The position numbers and the translations under genes are program-made. Below, piece after piece: positions 1-8,392 of a stretch of 50,022 nt of DNA. Positions within the stretch are counted from its first letter, which is position 1. Each line of letters starts with the position of its first letter. Below the pieces are notes generated by a model. The model saw only the letters and a program-made list of their open reading frames with translations, did not search any database and was not told where the DNA came from. This DNA comes from Pirellulales bacterium (GTDB taxonomy: Bacteria > Planctomycetota > Planctomycetia > Pirellulales > JAEUIK01): contig JAHBXR010000035.1 in the NCBI GenBank assembly GCA_019636335.1, positions 1 to 50,022 on the forward strand. Direction: 5' to 3'.

Positions 1-1
1 C

Positions 2-238
2 AGCGACGGCTATTCTGCTGATGTAGAGGGGTACTTCGTCGTCAACAAGAGACGCATTCCCCTTGCGAAATCGAACGGTTGCACGTTCGTGCTCGCAGAG
101 CAGTGTGAATTGCCGCCGGGCACAGAGGGCGAATTGCTCGTTATCGTAGACGGCAAGGCTAGCTCCAGGCGTGTCGAAATCGAGGGCGTGGCACTGGGCC
201 AAACGGTCGTTCAGTACAAAGTCACGGTCCCCTTTTAG
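2..238 (+). CDS. C-terminal end of an unknown protein (cut by window edge)
   Basis: An open frame enters from the left edge and stops at TAG 236-238, giving the last 78 residues of a longer protein. The stretch is rich in beta-forming residues (EGYFVVNKRRIPLAK, GELLVIVDGKASSRRVEI), which suggests a small beta-sandwich or barrel domain, and ends in KVTVPF. No catalytic motif, membrane segment or cysteine pair is visible. I do not recognise the family. The frame is believable because codon use is GC-rich like the rest of the window and no competing frame is as coherent, but the start and the main domain lie outside the window. Confidence 0.6.
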   Translation, partial: SDGYSADVEGYFVVNKRRIPLAKSNGCTFVLAEQCELPPGTEGELLVIVDGKASSRRVEIEGVALGQTVVQYKVTVPF

Positions 239-377
239 GCCGGGCCACGCCGCTGCGGAGCATGGTTGCCGGCGCATTTCAACCGGTTGAACTCAGATCG
301 CCGGAAGCAATTGCGTTGACGTGCAGGCCATCGTGGCACCTCTACGCAATTACCCGGACAGAAGCCTCGCTGCAGCT

Positions 378-932
378 CTAATTCAGCGAAGGATCGGGCG
401 GGACGTGCTTTACCTTGATCGCTGACAGTAGCTGCCCTTGGGCCACTTGTTTCAGCGCGTGCTGCCACAGGTCTGTGTCGTCGCTGAAGACGTGTTCGGG
501 CCTGGCCGGCATGGTGAGCCAGCCCCCTTGTTCCATCTCCGACTCGAGCTGGCCGGGGCCCCAACCGGCGTAGCCCACGAAGAAGCGAGCCTGGTAGGTT
601 GGCTCGTCGACCAGGGTGGTGAGCTTGTCGGGTTCGCCGCAGAAGAAGAGGGCCGTCTCGAGGACTTCGATGTCGGCCAGTTGCGGTGTGATGTGGAGCG
701 CCGTCAGCGGTCCCTGGCAGGGTCCACCCCAGCGGAGCAGATCGTCGCGCACGCAGCCGGTGTCGCGCACCTGTTCCCAGGCCTGCTTGATGGTAGCCGT
801 GGTGGGGCGATTGAGCACGAGGCCCAGGGCGCCTTCGGACGAATGTTGCACCATCAGCACCACGGTCCGCAGGAAGTTCGGATCGAGCAGTTGGGGCGCG
901 GCGATCAGTAGATGACCCTGCAGGGAACTCAT
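378..932 (-). CDS. YqgE/AlgH family protein (DUF179)
   Basis: The product has 184 residues, the usual size for the YqgE/AlgH family. The N-terminus S-L-Q-G-H-L-L-I-A-A-P followed by DPNFLRTVVLMVQH and GALGLVLNRP is the family signature; later come RWGGPCQGPL, FVGYAGWGPGQLESE and GGWLTMPA. The family has no settled biochemical role; in Pseudomonas AlgH has been linked to regulation of alginate production, and no such role can be assumed here. Two ATGs are possible, at 932 (MSSLQGH) and 941 (MPGMSSLQGH); the first fits the family N-terminus best. It is a single gene, convergent with the partial gene on its left. Confidence 0.9.
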   Translation of the reverse strand: MSSLQGHLLIAAPQLLDPNFLRTVVLMVQHSSEGALGLVLNRPTTATIKQAWEQVRDTGCVRDDLLRWGGPCQGPLTALHITPQLADIEVLETALFFCGEPDKLTTLVDEPTYQARFFVGYAGWGPGQLESEMEQGGWLTMPARPEHVFSDDTDLWQHALKQVAQGQLLSAIKVKHVPPDPSLN

Positions 933-1107
933 ACCCGGCATTTTACCGCCCGCCGGCAGCCGACTAAAGCGGCACCTGCCGGCCACCGGAGTTCGGTCTC
1001 TGACAAAGGCATCCCAAGTGTCCCAGAGGCGCCCCGGTGGTTCGACCACGCCGGACGACCGTGCCGACCGCGGTCGTCTCCTTCCGGGCAACCCGTCGCA
1101 GCACGAG

Positions 1108-1995
1108 CTAGCCTGGGTCGAGCATACGATCGAGTGCCACGAAGGAGGCAGTTAGCGCGGGGCGCGAGTCGCGGTAGGTCTGCCACCACTCGTCGAGGAG
1201 CGGAGCCACGCGCTGCGGTTCCGATTCGTGTACGTGCCAGGTTGACAATGCCAGGGCGAACATCTCCCAATCGGCGCGTGCGAGTTCCACGTCTTCGGCC
1301 GCCGCCAGCACCAGCGGCACGAGCGCGAGGCGCGCCGCGCGGTGCAGTCGCGCGGCGTGCAGGTGGTCGGCGTAGCGCGGCAGGTCGAGATTCAACTGCG
1401 CGACGAGCCACGACAGGCGCAGCACCTCGGGGAGCCGCGGTTCGGGGTTCGCCAACAGCGCCTCGAACGTCACGACGTTCGAACGAGGAAACGCCTCTCC
1501 GCCTCCTCCCAATGCAGGTTCGACGAGGATCACCTTCGCCTCCGGCGGCAAGAGCTCCGGTTCGGCCAGTCGCCGGATCGCGGCGAGCAGCCCAGGACCG
1601 CGCGCCTGCCACTGTTCGGTGAGGGGGCCGGCGCGCAACGACAGCTCTTCGTCGAGCTTGGGACGCCGTTCGTCGTAGGCGCGCCGGAGGGCGCCCAGGC
1701 AACCGGCGAGCGACTCGGCCGAGGCGTTCGCTTTCTCTCGACCGAGCAACCTGGTGAGCGCTAGCAGCGCCAGCTCGCGCGAGCTGGCCGTGTCCAGGCA
1801 CAGGGGGGGAAGCTGCGCCAGAAAATCGCGCGGCGTGGCGCCGGCGGCTTCGATCGCGGCGCTCAGTTCGGCCAGGGGGATCGCGAGTGCCTGGGCGAGC
1901 GCTGGATCGACGAGCGACGCGCCTGTGGCGAGCGCCGCGCAGGCGTGCCAGCAGCTCGGCGCGCGGGGGGATTGCCAGTTCAGGCGGGTCGTCAT
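1108..1995 (-). CDS. Unknown planctomycete protein, 295 aa
   Basis: A 295-residue protein rich in Ala, Leu and Arg, predicted largely helical, with no signal peptide and no convincing membrane segment. Regions such as RLPEVLRLSWLVAQLNLDLPRYADHLH and AAEDVELARADWEMFALALSTWHVHESEP look like stacked helices. No known catalytic motif is visible. The ATG at 1995 lies 44 bases from the speA ATG on the other strand, so the two genes share a very short divergent promoter region. I do not recognise the family; it may be a lineage-specific protein. The gene call itself is supported by its length and its tight fit between neighbours. Confidence 0.7.
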   Translation of the reverse strand: MTTRLNWQSPRAPSCWHACAALATGASLVDPALAQALAIPLAELSAAIEAAGATPRDFLAQLPPLCLDTASSRELALLALTRLLGREKANASAESLAGCLGALRRAYDERRPKLDEELSLRAGPLTEQWQARGPGLLAAIRRLAEPELLPPEAKVILVEPALGGGGEAFPRSNVVTFEALLANPEPRLPEVLRLSWLVAQLNLDLPRYADHLHAARLHRAARLALVPLVLAAAEDVELARADWEMFALALSTWHVHESEPQRVAPLLDEWWQTYRDSRPALTASFVALDRMLDPG

Positions 1996-2039
1996 GAGAG
2001 TCTCGACGCTAGGGGAAAAGCCGCTATCATTAACAGGCT

Positions 2040-3989
2040 ATGAGCACTATTATCGGTTCGAACAAGCTGACGCTCGATACGGTCAAGTCCTGGTCGGCGC
2101 TCGATGCCTCGGAGTTGTACGAGGTGCAGCGCTGGGGCAAAGGATACTTTTCCGTCAACGACCTGGGCAACGTCTGCGTGCATCCGGAGAAGAATCCGCA
2201 GCGCGCGATCGATCTCAAGCAGTTGATCGATCACCTGCAGTTGCGCGGCATTCAGTTGCCGATCCTGATTCGCTTCGGCGATATCTTGAAGCATCGGCTG
2301 CAAGATATTCACGATGCCTTCCAGACGGCGATCGCGCAGAACGACTACCACGGCAAGTACGCCTGCGTTTACCCGATCAAGGTGAATCAGCAGCGCCAGG
2401 TGGTCGAAGAGGTGGTCGAGTTCGGCCGGCCGCTCGGCTTCGGGCTGGAGGCGGGCTCGAAGCCGGAGTTGCTGGCGGTGGTCGCCGTGGCATCGAACGA
2501 CACGCCGATCATCTGCAACGGCTTCAAGGATGCCGAGTTCATCGAGATGGCGATGCTCGCGCAGAAGATCGGCCGCAACATCATCCCGGTCGTCGAGAAG
2601 TATACCGAGCTGGGATTGATTCTCGAGTATGCGGCGAAGGTAGGCGTGCGGCCGAAGATCGGCATGCGCGTCAAGCTGGCCACCGCCGGTGCTGGGCGTT
2701 GGAAGTCGTCGGGGGGGTTCCGCTCGAAGTTCGGGCTCACGGTGACCGAAATCCTGCGAGCGCTCGACGAGCTCAAGCAGCACGGCATGGAAGATTGCTT
2801 CAAGCTGCTCCACTTCCATCTCGGCAGCCAGGTGCCGAACATCCGCCACATCAAAGAGGCGCTCAACGAAGCAGCTCGCGTCTATGCCGAGCTCGCCCGG
2901 GCCGGCGCGGGGCTCGAGTATCTCGACGTCGGGGGCGGACTGGGGGTCGACTACGACGGCTCGCAGACGAATTTCGAATCGAGCGTGAACTACACGCTCG
3001 AGGAATACGCCGGCGACGTGATCTACCACGTGCAGACGGTGTGCGACGAGGCGGGCATTCCCCACCCGAACATCATTTCGGAGAGTGGACGCGCGATCGT
3101 CTCCTACCACTCGGCGCTCGTGTTCAACGTGTTGGGCGTGTCGGGGCAGGGGGAGAACGGCATTCCGACCGAGGTGGACGAGGAGTCGCTCGAGCAGCCC
3201 CTCGTCGATCTGCTGGGGACATATCGCAACCTCACGACGCGCAACGCGCTCGAGGGGTTCCACGACGCGCAGCAGGCGCTCGAGATGGCGATGCACCTGT
3301 TCAACGGCGGCTACCTGCCCCTCCTCCAGCGGAGCCGCGCGGAGAACATCTTCTGGGCCATTTGCCGCAAGTTGCAATCGCTCGTGCGGCAGATGGAGTA
3401 CGTGCCCGAGGAGTTGCAGGGACTCGACGCCATGCTCTCGGACACCTATTTTTGCAACTTCTCGCTCTTCCAGTCGATTCCCGACAGTTGGGCGATCAAG
3501 CAGCTCTTCCCGGTGATGCCCATTCATCGCTTGAACGAGCCCCCCACGCGGCACGCCGTGCTGGGAGACATTACCTGCGACTCGGACGGCAAGATCGACC
3601 AGTTCATCGACCTGCGCGACGTGAAGCGGACCTTGCCGCTGCACCAGTTTAACGGCGACCCCTACTACCTGGGCGTGTTCCTCGTCGGCGCCTACCAGGA
3701 GATCCTGGGAGACCTGCACAACCTGCTGGGGGATACGAACGCCGTACACATCAGCCTCGACAGCAATGGCGAGGTGGTGCTCGACGCGGTGATCGAGGGA
3801 GACACCGTGACCGAGGTGCTCGAGTACGTCGAGTTTCAACCCTCGGCGCTGGTGCGCCGGCTGCGGACCGATGTCGAAACGGCCGTCCGCGAAGGGAAGC
3901 TCGACTTCCAGCAGGCCGGGCAGTTGCTCCGCTTCTACGAAGAGGGGCTGCGCGGCTACACCTATCTGGAAGACGCCCACGGCAACTAA
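2040..3989 (+). CDS. speA: Biosynthetic arginine decarboxylase
   Basis: A 649-residue PLP enzyme of fold type III that converts arginine to agmatine and CO2, the first step of the arginine route to putrescine and spermidine; it is expected in the cytoplasm. The PLP lysine is K114 in CVYPIKVNQQRQ. Other family landmarks are RFGDILKHRL, the HFHLGSQVPNIRHI phosphate-binding region, DVGGGLGVDYDGS, and LGDITCDSDGKID carrying the C-terminal-barrel cysteine. Full length for SpeA. The ATG at 2040 follows a TATCAT hexamer (2025-2030) by only nine bases, so the transcript may be almost leaderless; this is weak. A double-palindrome repeat begins seven bases after the stop. Confidence 0.96.
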   Translation: MSTIIGSNKLTLDTVKSWSALDASELYEVQRWGKGYFSVNDLGNVCVHPEKNPQRAIDLKQLIDHLQLRGIQLPILIRFGDILKHRLQDIHDAFQTAIAQNDYHGKYACVYPIKVNQQRQVVEEVVEFGRPLGFGLEAGSKPELLAVVAVASNDTPIICNGFKDAEFIEMAMLAQKIGRNIIPVVEKYTELGLILEYAAKVGVRPKIGMRVKLATAGAGRWKSSGGFRSKFGLTVTEILRALDELKQHGMEDCFKLLHFHLGSQVPNIRHIKEALNEAARVYAELARAGAGLEYLDVGGGLGVDYDGSQTNFESSVNYTLEEYAGDVIYHVQTVCDEAGIPHPNIISESGRAIVSYHSALVFNVLGVSGQGENGIPTEVDEESLEQPLVDLLGTYRNLTTRNALEGFHDAQQALEMAMHLFNGGYLPLLQRSRAENIFWAICRKLQSLVRQMEYVPEELQGLDAMLSDTYFCNFSLFQSIPDSWAIKQLFPVMPIHRLNEPPTRHAVLGDITCDSDGKIDQFIDLRDVKRTLPLHQFNGDPYYLGVFLVGAYQEILGDLHNLLGDTNAVHISLDSNGEVVLDAVIEGDTVTEVLEYVEFQPSALVRRLRTDVETAVREGKLDFQQAGQLLRFYEEGLRGYTYLEDAHGN

Positions 3990-3995
3990 TGGCCC

Positions 3996-4071
3996 GTAAG
4001 TCAGGTACGCACGTACCTGACAGTGTTCAATGGGGCCAACTCAGAGGATTGTCAGGTACGGGGTACCTGAC
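3996..4071 (+). repeat. Double-palindrome repeat, copy A
   Basis: Two hairpins about 34 bases apart. Each has arms GTCAGGTAC and GTACCTGAC around two to three bases. Copy A starts seven bases after the speA stop codon. The outer bases GGCCCG (3991-3996) and CGGGCC (4071-4076) also pair. The same layout occurs at 5772-5847 and 16166-16244. No T-run follows, so it is not a classic intrinsic terminator. Confidence 0.85.
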
Positions 4072-4251
4072 GGGCCCCTTGTTACCCGCATCAATTGGCG
4101 GATTGCGGCGCGCGCGAATCGGCGCTAGTATGAATGGGCTAGGGGAACCGGGCTCGAGCAGGGCGGGCGCACCCCCACGGCTATGCGCCCCGTATCTCGG
4201 CCCGCTGGCGCTCGGGCCCTTTCCGGACCGCTTTCGACGACGATACCTGGC

Positions 4252-5760
4252 ATGGGCGAGCTTACTGGCGAACAAATTGCCCAGCGGGTTACGGACCTCA
4301 ACCTCATCAGCGACCGCCAGTTGCAAGAGGTGTGGGGCGAGTTCGGCCGGCAGGACGTGCCGGGAGACGAGTTTCTCCAGATGCTCGTCCGGCGCGAGCT
4401 GCTGACCAACTACCAGGTCGAGCGGTTGCTCAATGGTGATCGCACCGGCTTCTTCTACGGCGACTTCAAGGCCCTGTACCGCGTGGCCACCGGCAGTTTT
4501 GCCCGGGTGTATCGCGCGGTCCACAAAGACTCGGCCAAGGTGGTCGCCTTGAAGGTACTGCGCAAGCGCTACTGCGACGACACCACCCAGGTCGAGCATT
4601 TCCTGCAGGAAGGGGAGTTGGGCCGCACGCTGCGGCACCCGAACATCGTGCCGACGCTGGAGGTGCGTTCCCAAGGGCGCGAGCATTACCTGGTGCTCGA
4701 GTTTGTCGAAGGGGGCAACCTGCGCGACTTCATCCGCATTCGAAAAAAGGTCGAAGCGCTCGAAGCGACGCGCCTCATCGCCGACACCGCGGCCGGACTG
4801 CAATATGCCTTCGATCGGGGCATCTCGCATCGCGATCTCAAGCTCACCAACGTGCTGATCTCGAGCCGCGGCCAGGCGAAGCTGGTCGACTTCGGCCTGG
4901 CCGGCGCCGACGAGGGATCGGTCGAAGATCCACTGGCCAATCCGCGCACGATCGACTACGCGGGGCTCGAACGGGCGACCGGCGTGCGCAAGGACGACAA
5001 CCGTAGCGACATCTACTTCCTGGGCTGCATCTATTACCACCTGCTCTCCGGCCAGCCGGCGCTGCTGGAGACGAAGGAGCGCATCCAGCGCCTGGCCAAA
5101 TCGCGATTTCTCGACGTGGTGCCGATCCACCGTCTCGATCCGCAGATTCCGCGGGTCGTGGCGGCCGTGTGCAATAAGTCGATGGAGCTTGATCCCGCGC
5201 GGCGCTACCAGTCGCCGGGAGAGATGCTCGTCGATCTGAACATCGCCATGGCCAGGCTCTCGGCGGGCGAAACCGAAGCGGCCGGCTCGGGCGAGCCGGT
5301 CATCGAGATCACCGAGGGAGAGCGCAAGCAGGCGGCCCAGTTCCTGCCCGACTCGCAGCGGAAGGTACTGATGTTCGTCGAATCGGATAGCCGCATGCAG
5401 GACATCTTCCGCGACGGCCTGAAACGCTGCGGCTACCGCGTGCTGCTGACCAGCGATCCCGAGCGGGCGCTGGGACGTTTTGCCAACGACGCCAAGGCGG
5501 CTGATTGCGTGGTGTTCAGCACCGGCAAGTTGGGGGCCTCGGCGCTCGAGGCGTTCAATCGCTTGGGGGTCGAGGAGGCGACGCGGGGCATTCCCGCCGT
5601 GTTGTTGCTCGGCGAAAAGCAGGCTGCCTGGCGCGCCAAGGCCGAGACGAGCGACCATCGTCTCGTGCTGTCGATGCCGATCAAGCTCCGTGATCTCCGC
5701 GGCGTGCTGGGCAAGCTGGTGCCCGCCATGGGCGAGGTCGGGGAAGTGAACGACGAGTGA
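4252..5760 (+). CDS. Serine/threonine protein kinase with degenerate C-terminal receiver-like domain
   Basis: A 502-residue Hanks-type kinase. An N-terminal helical segment (1-70) precedes the kinase domain: glycine loop TGSFARVYRA near residue 80, catalytic-site lysine K101 (ALKVL), HRDLKLTN at 193-200, DFGLAG at 213-218. The usual APE motif is replaced by YAGLE, so the activation segment is atypical. No transmembrane helix follows. Residues from about 366 to the end (KVLMFVESDSRMQDIFRDGLKRCG, then VLLLGEKQAAW) match the fold pattern of a response-regulator receiver, but the phosphoacceptor position reads ADCVVFST with no Asp, so it is a pseudo-receiver. ATG 4252 was chosen because the protein resembles kinases starting GELTGEQIA; an in-frame start lies at 4183. 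Repeats flank it on both sides. Confidence 0.9.
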   Translation: MGELTGEQIAQRVTDLNLISDRQLQEVWGEFGRQDVPGDEFLQMLVRRELLTNYQVERLLNGDRTGFFYGDFKALYRVATGSFARVYRAVHKDSAKVVALKVLRKRYCDDTTQVEHFLQEGELGRTLRHPNIVPTLEVRSQGREHYLVLEFVEGGNLRDFIRIRKKVEALEATRLIADTAAGLQYAFDRGISHRDLKLTNVLISSRGQAKLVDFGLAGADEGSVEDPLANPRTIDYAGLERATGVRKDDNRSDIYFLGCIYYHLLSGQPALLETKERIQRLAKSRFLDVVPIHRLDPQIPRVVAAVCNKSMELDPARRYQSPGEMLVDLNIAMARLSAGETEAAGSGEPVIEITEGERKQAAQFLPDSQRKVLMFVESDSRMQDIFRDGLKRCGYRVLLTSDPERALGRFANDAKAADCVVFSTGKLGASALEAFNRLGVEEATRGIPAVLLLGEKQAAWRAKAETSDHRLVLSMPIKLRDLRGVLGKLVPAMGEVGEVNDE

Positions 5761-5771
5761 CCGCTCGTTTC

Positions 5772-5847
5772 GTAGGTCAGGTACGCCGTACCTGACAATC
5801 CTTCGAGTTGGCCATGTCGAGCAGGGTCAGGTACGGAGTACCTGACC
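5772..5847 (+). repeat. Double-palindrome repeat, copy B
   Basis: Starts with GTAGGTCAGGTACG, makes a first hairpin ending CGTACCTGAC, then a 35-base spacer, then a second hairpin GTCAGGTACG / GTACCTGACC. It starts 12 bases after the kinase stop. The right hairpin overlaps the 3' end of the minus-strand gene at 5827-6282 and supplies its last codons and stop. The first hairpin and the spacer start are identical to copy C at 16166. Confidence 0.88.
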
Positions 5848-6282
5848 GACTGAAGCGTCGGATTTTCTTCTGCGAACGGCGCGAATGATGTCCGCGCTTC
5901 CGCCGACCATCAGTGCAGCGAACAAAAGTGGTGCGCCGACAAGCAGACATGGAATGAACATGAGCCCCCAGTAAGCAGTGCCATCGTGGGCAATCAAGTG
6001 ATAATGACTCGACAAGTAAGCCGCCATCACTACCAATTGGATTTGCAGGGCGAAAAAAACCGCCCCACAAGTCACCCATGCGGCACGAAGCGATCTGCCC
6101 AGCACCCACATCGTTGAGGCCAAGCCGAGCGCGGCGACTGCGAGTGGAGTCCATAAGGTGATCTGGTCGTTCAGGTTCATCCAAGTGCGCTGGCCAAAGT
6201 AACCGAACGCTACGGCGCCAATGGCAAGTAGCATCGCGACGTCGAAAACGGCCACCGCGGCGAGAGATAGTCGACGTGCCAT
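5827..6282 (-). CDS. Small integral membrane protein, unknown
   Basis: A 151-residue protein with four likely membrane helices (about residues 6-28, 42-60, 68-92 and 101-125) and a basic tail RAVRRRKSD. No motif ties it to a known family. It begins four bases after the stop of the FkbM-type methyltransferase gene, so the two probably share a transcript. The last residues, Q-V-L-R-T, and the TGA stop are encoded by the right hairpin of the double-palindrome repeat, which suggests that the original 3' end was replaced when the repeat arrived. The gene call rests on coherent hydrophobic segments and spacing; function unknown. Confidence 0.65.
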   Translation of the reverse strand: MARRLSLAAVAVFDVAMLLAIGAVAFGYFGQRTWMNLNDQITLWTPLAVAALGLASTMWVLGRSLRAAWVTCGAVFFALQIQLVVMAAYLSSHYHLIAHDGTAYWGLMFIPCLLVGAPLLFAALMVGGSADIIRAVRRRKSDASVGQVLRT

Positions 6283-6286
6283 CGGA

Positions 6287-7123
6287 TCACCTGGTTGAGC
6301 GCTTCGCTAATAGCTCCAAAGGATGCCAGCGGGCTGAGGTCGGTCGGCTATACGGCGCGCGGACTTCGTATGTCGACAGTCCGTACGACTCGATCAGACC
6401 GCACACGTCGGCGGCGTTTACGCCGAGCGATTCGTGGACGTCCATCAGGATGACGATCTCCGGGTTCGAGCGAATCGTTTCCGCCACCCCGCGCAGCACC
6501 TCGACTTCGAATCCCTCGACGTCGATCTTCAGCACGTCAACGCGGCCGATATTCCGCGACGCGAGCAGCACGTCGAGCGTTTGCATGGGCACCAGCATCG
6601 TACTACCCGCGCGATCGGGCGAGCAATCCAACAGGCTGTGATGCCCGTGATCGGTCGCCAGGTGCAGGGTGACCTCGCCGTTGCGATCGCCCAGGGCGAC
6701 CTGGACGATTTCGATGTTCGCGTAGGCGTTGAGCTCGACGTTCCGCGCGATACGGGCGCGATTGAGGGGCTCGGGTTCGACGGCGAGCACGCGCCCCGTC
6801 GGCCCCACGCATCGTGCGGCGACAAGGCTGAAGAAGCCGATGTTCGCTCCGGCGTCGACGAGCGTCATGCCGGGCCGCAGAAAGTGGGCCAAGGCGTGGA
6901 CTTTGGGGCGTTCGAAGGCCTCGATCGCGATCGTGCGAATCCAGGGCTTTTCGCGGATGTCGAGATAAATCTGCCCGCCGGCACAGCGATAGGCACGCTC
7001 GCCCGAGGCGATCACCCCCGGCAGCAGTCGGTGACCGCGGAGGGCATAGGCGGGCCAGCGTTGGAGGCGGCGGCGCACGCGGCGCAGGAACTTGTCGCGA
7101 ACCAGGCGGTACAGCTCGCTCAT
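6287..7123 (-). CDS. FkbM family methyltransferase
   Basis: A 278-residue SAM-dependent methyltransferase. The SAM site is LVDAGANIGFFSLVAAR followed by VLAVEPEPLNRARIARNV; the FkbM core LKIDVEGFEVEVLRG comes later. FkbM enzymes O-methylate sugars or small molecules and often sit in glycan loci. A basic N-terminal region (RRVRRRLQRW) could contact a membrane. The substrate cannot be read from sequence. A truncated REP-like unit starts two bases upstream of the ATG at 7123, so the 5' leader is made of repeat DNA. It is followed by the small membrane-protein gene after four bases. Confidence 0.88.
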   Translation of the reverse strand: MSELYRLVRDKFLRRVRRRLQRWPAYALRGHRLLPGVIASGERAYRCAGGQIYLDIREKPWIRTIAIEAFERPKVHALAHFLRPGMTLVDAGANIGFFSLVAARCVGPTGRVLAVEPEPLNRARIARNVELNAYANIEIVQVALGDRNGEVTLHLATDHGHHSLLDCSPDRAGSTMLVPMQTLDVLLASRNIGRVDVLKIDVEGFEVEVLRGVAETIRSNPEIVILMDVHESLGVNAADVCGLIESYGLSTYEVRAPYSRPTSARWHPLELLAKRSTR

Positions 7124-7124
7124 T

Positions 7125-7168
7125 GCGTTGCCCTGGGGCTACCTTAGTCCGCCCCGTTGGGGCTTCCG
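7125..7168 (+). repeat. REP-like unit (RAYT type), 5' arm missing
   Basis: Reads GCGTTGCCCTGGGGCTA, then a link, then the hairpin GCCCCGTTGGGGC (7151-7163) and TTCCG. The same order occurs at 28749-28799 next to the transposase gene, where the first palindrome is complete (CCCAGGGCGTTGCCCTGGG). Here the CCCAG part of the first arm is missing and the methyltransferase start codon lies there instead. Confidence 0.75.
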
Positions 7169-7243
7169 GCGATGCGCTATTCGGCCTCGATCCAGGCGCC
7201 TGCTTTCACAAGTGGTATCGCACATGAAAGGTGTCGGAACGCA

Positions 7244-8026
7244 CTACAGCGCCGGGCCGCGCAAGGCGGCGGGCAGATCGTCGGCCACGATCGACAAGCC
7301 GTCCGAGGCGCGCAATTGCACGCGGTACAATTTACCGGCCTGCAGCTTGATCGAGGGGGCCTCGCCATGCGCGGCGCGGATGCCCGACGCCCTGGCTCGC
7401 TCGGGATCGTTGGCGTACTCCCAGAAGTTCGCCCAGATTTCGCGCTCGAAGTCTGACATCTCGGCGCCGCCGTAGGCGGAGGGACGCGAGCCTTGCGCAT
7501 CGATCACAAAACCTTCGGTCGGTTGCTGGAACTCGCCGAAGATCCGCCGGAACAAGCAGACCGACGTGGCACGCAGTGGATCGGCTTGCTCGACGTGTTC
7601 ATCGAGGTACTTCACGACCCAGGCATCGAGATAGACGATATCACCCTCGATGGTGATCGTCTTGGCGTCGCCGATGGGATTGCCCTCTTGGTCAACTTCG
7701 CTGAAACGAAACAGCGTCTTGCCGTGATCGCCTTCGCGCGGCGCCGTCTGATCGAGCACGACGATCTGCGCCACGCGCTCGTCGACCTTGAGCAGTTGCA
7801 TGGCGGTCTCGAGACGCTCGATCTGCTGAGCCTTGGCGGCCACGTCGAGCTCGAGGGCGTCGATCTGCGCCTGGCGCTCGGCGAGCTCCTCGTCCTTGGC
7901 TTGCAGCGCTAATTCGTGCGCGTGGTAGGTCTGATAGCCCAACCAGGCGCCATAGCCCAGGACCGCGGCCAGGGCCGTCGCCAGGAAGGTACGCAGCAAA
8001 CTATTCAGCAAGGCCAGGGCCTTCAT
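7244..8026 (-). CDS. Membrane-anchored coiled-coil protein, unknown
   Basis: A 260-residue protein with one N-terminal membrane helix (FLATALAAVLGYGAWLG, about residues 14-30), then a coiled coil (about 35-80, heptads in AKDEELAERQAQIDALELD and AKAQQIERLETAMQLL), then a soluble domain starting KVDERVAQIVVLDQ. The domain contains KTITIEGDIVYLDAWVVKY and a C-terminal stretch LQAGKLYRVQLRASDG. Most of it probably lies outside the cytoplasm. The layout is common in planctomycete proteins of unknown role; I do not recognise a named family. It is single-standing, with repeat DNA on both sides. Confidence 0.8.
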   Translation of the reverse strand: MKALALLNSLLRTFLATALAAVLGYGAWLGYQTYHAHELALQAKDEELAERQAQIDALELDVAAKAQQIERLETAMQLLKVDERVAQIVVLDQTAPREGDHGKTLFRFSEVDQEGNPIGDAKTITIEGDIVYLDAWVVKYLDEHVEQADPLRATSVCLFRRIFGEFQQPTEGFVIDAQGSRPSAYGGAEMSDFEREIWANFWEYANDPERARASGIRAAHGEAPSIKLQAGKLYRVQLRASDGLSIVADDLPAALRGPAL

Positions 8027-8210
8027 AGAGATCCTCGTCGGAAGTCGACAACTGAGGTCGGATGAACCAAGTTAGCTTACTGCCCCGGTCGGCTCGATCG
8101 GTGCGACAGGCATATTCCTTAAGGAAACATGGCGGCCCGGGCGTCTGCAAGGGGCGGCGCCCGCCACCTGGAGCATTCTTCGCCGGTAGCAGAGAAAAAT
8201 CGACCCCGGG

Positions 8211-8370
8211 CGGGCGGATTCGCGGAACTCGGGGCTTAACCCGAAGCATCCGTTTTGAAGTTGCGCTTTTCGCTGAGTCGTAATCCGAAGCGTGAGCGAG
8301 GGAACACTTTGCTCGACGTTCTTTGCAGAAATCCCCTCGCTGACGCTTCGGGTTAAGATGTATCCGCCCG
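8211..8370. repeat. Nested inverted repeat element (CCGAAGCGTGAGCGAGGG type)
   Basis: This element fills much of the 366-base gap at 8027-8392. The inner arms are 8281-8303 (CCGAAGCGTGAGCGAGGGA) and 8332-8356 (TCCCCTCGCTGACGCTTCGG), around a 28-base loop. Outer 9-base arms CGGGCGGAT (8211-8219) and ATCCGCCCG (8362-8370) enclose it, and a further TTAACCCGAAGC piece lies at 8236-8247. From memory, this sequence, read as N-P-K-R-Q-R-G in spurious proteins, is dispersed in many planctomycete genomes. I see no gene in the rest of the gap. Confidence 0.75.
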
Positions 8371-8392
8371 AATGGATGGCTTTGACAGAACA

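Noticed and set aside
1992..3980. A 662-codon open frame opposite speA
   Set aside because: It mirrors the whole of speA with no family signature; long antisense frames are expected in GC-rich DNA.
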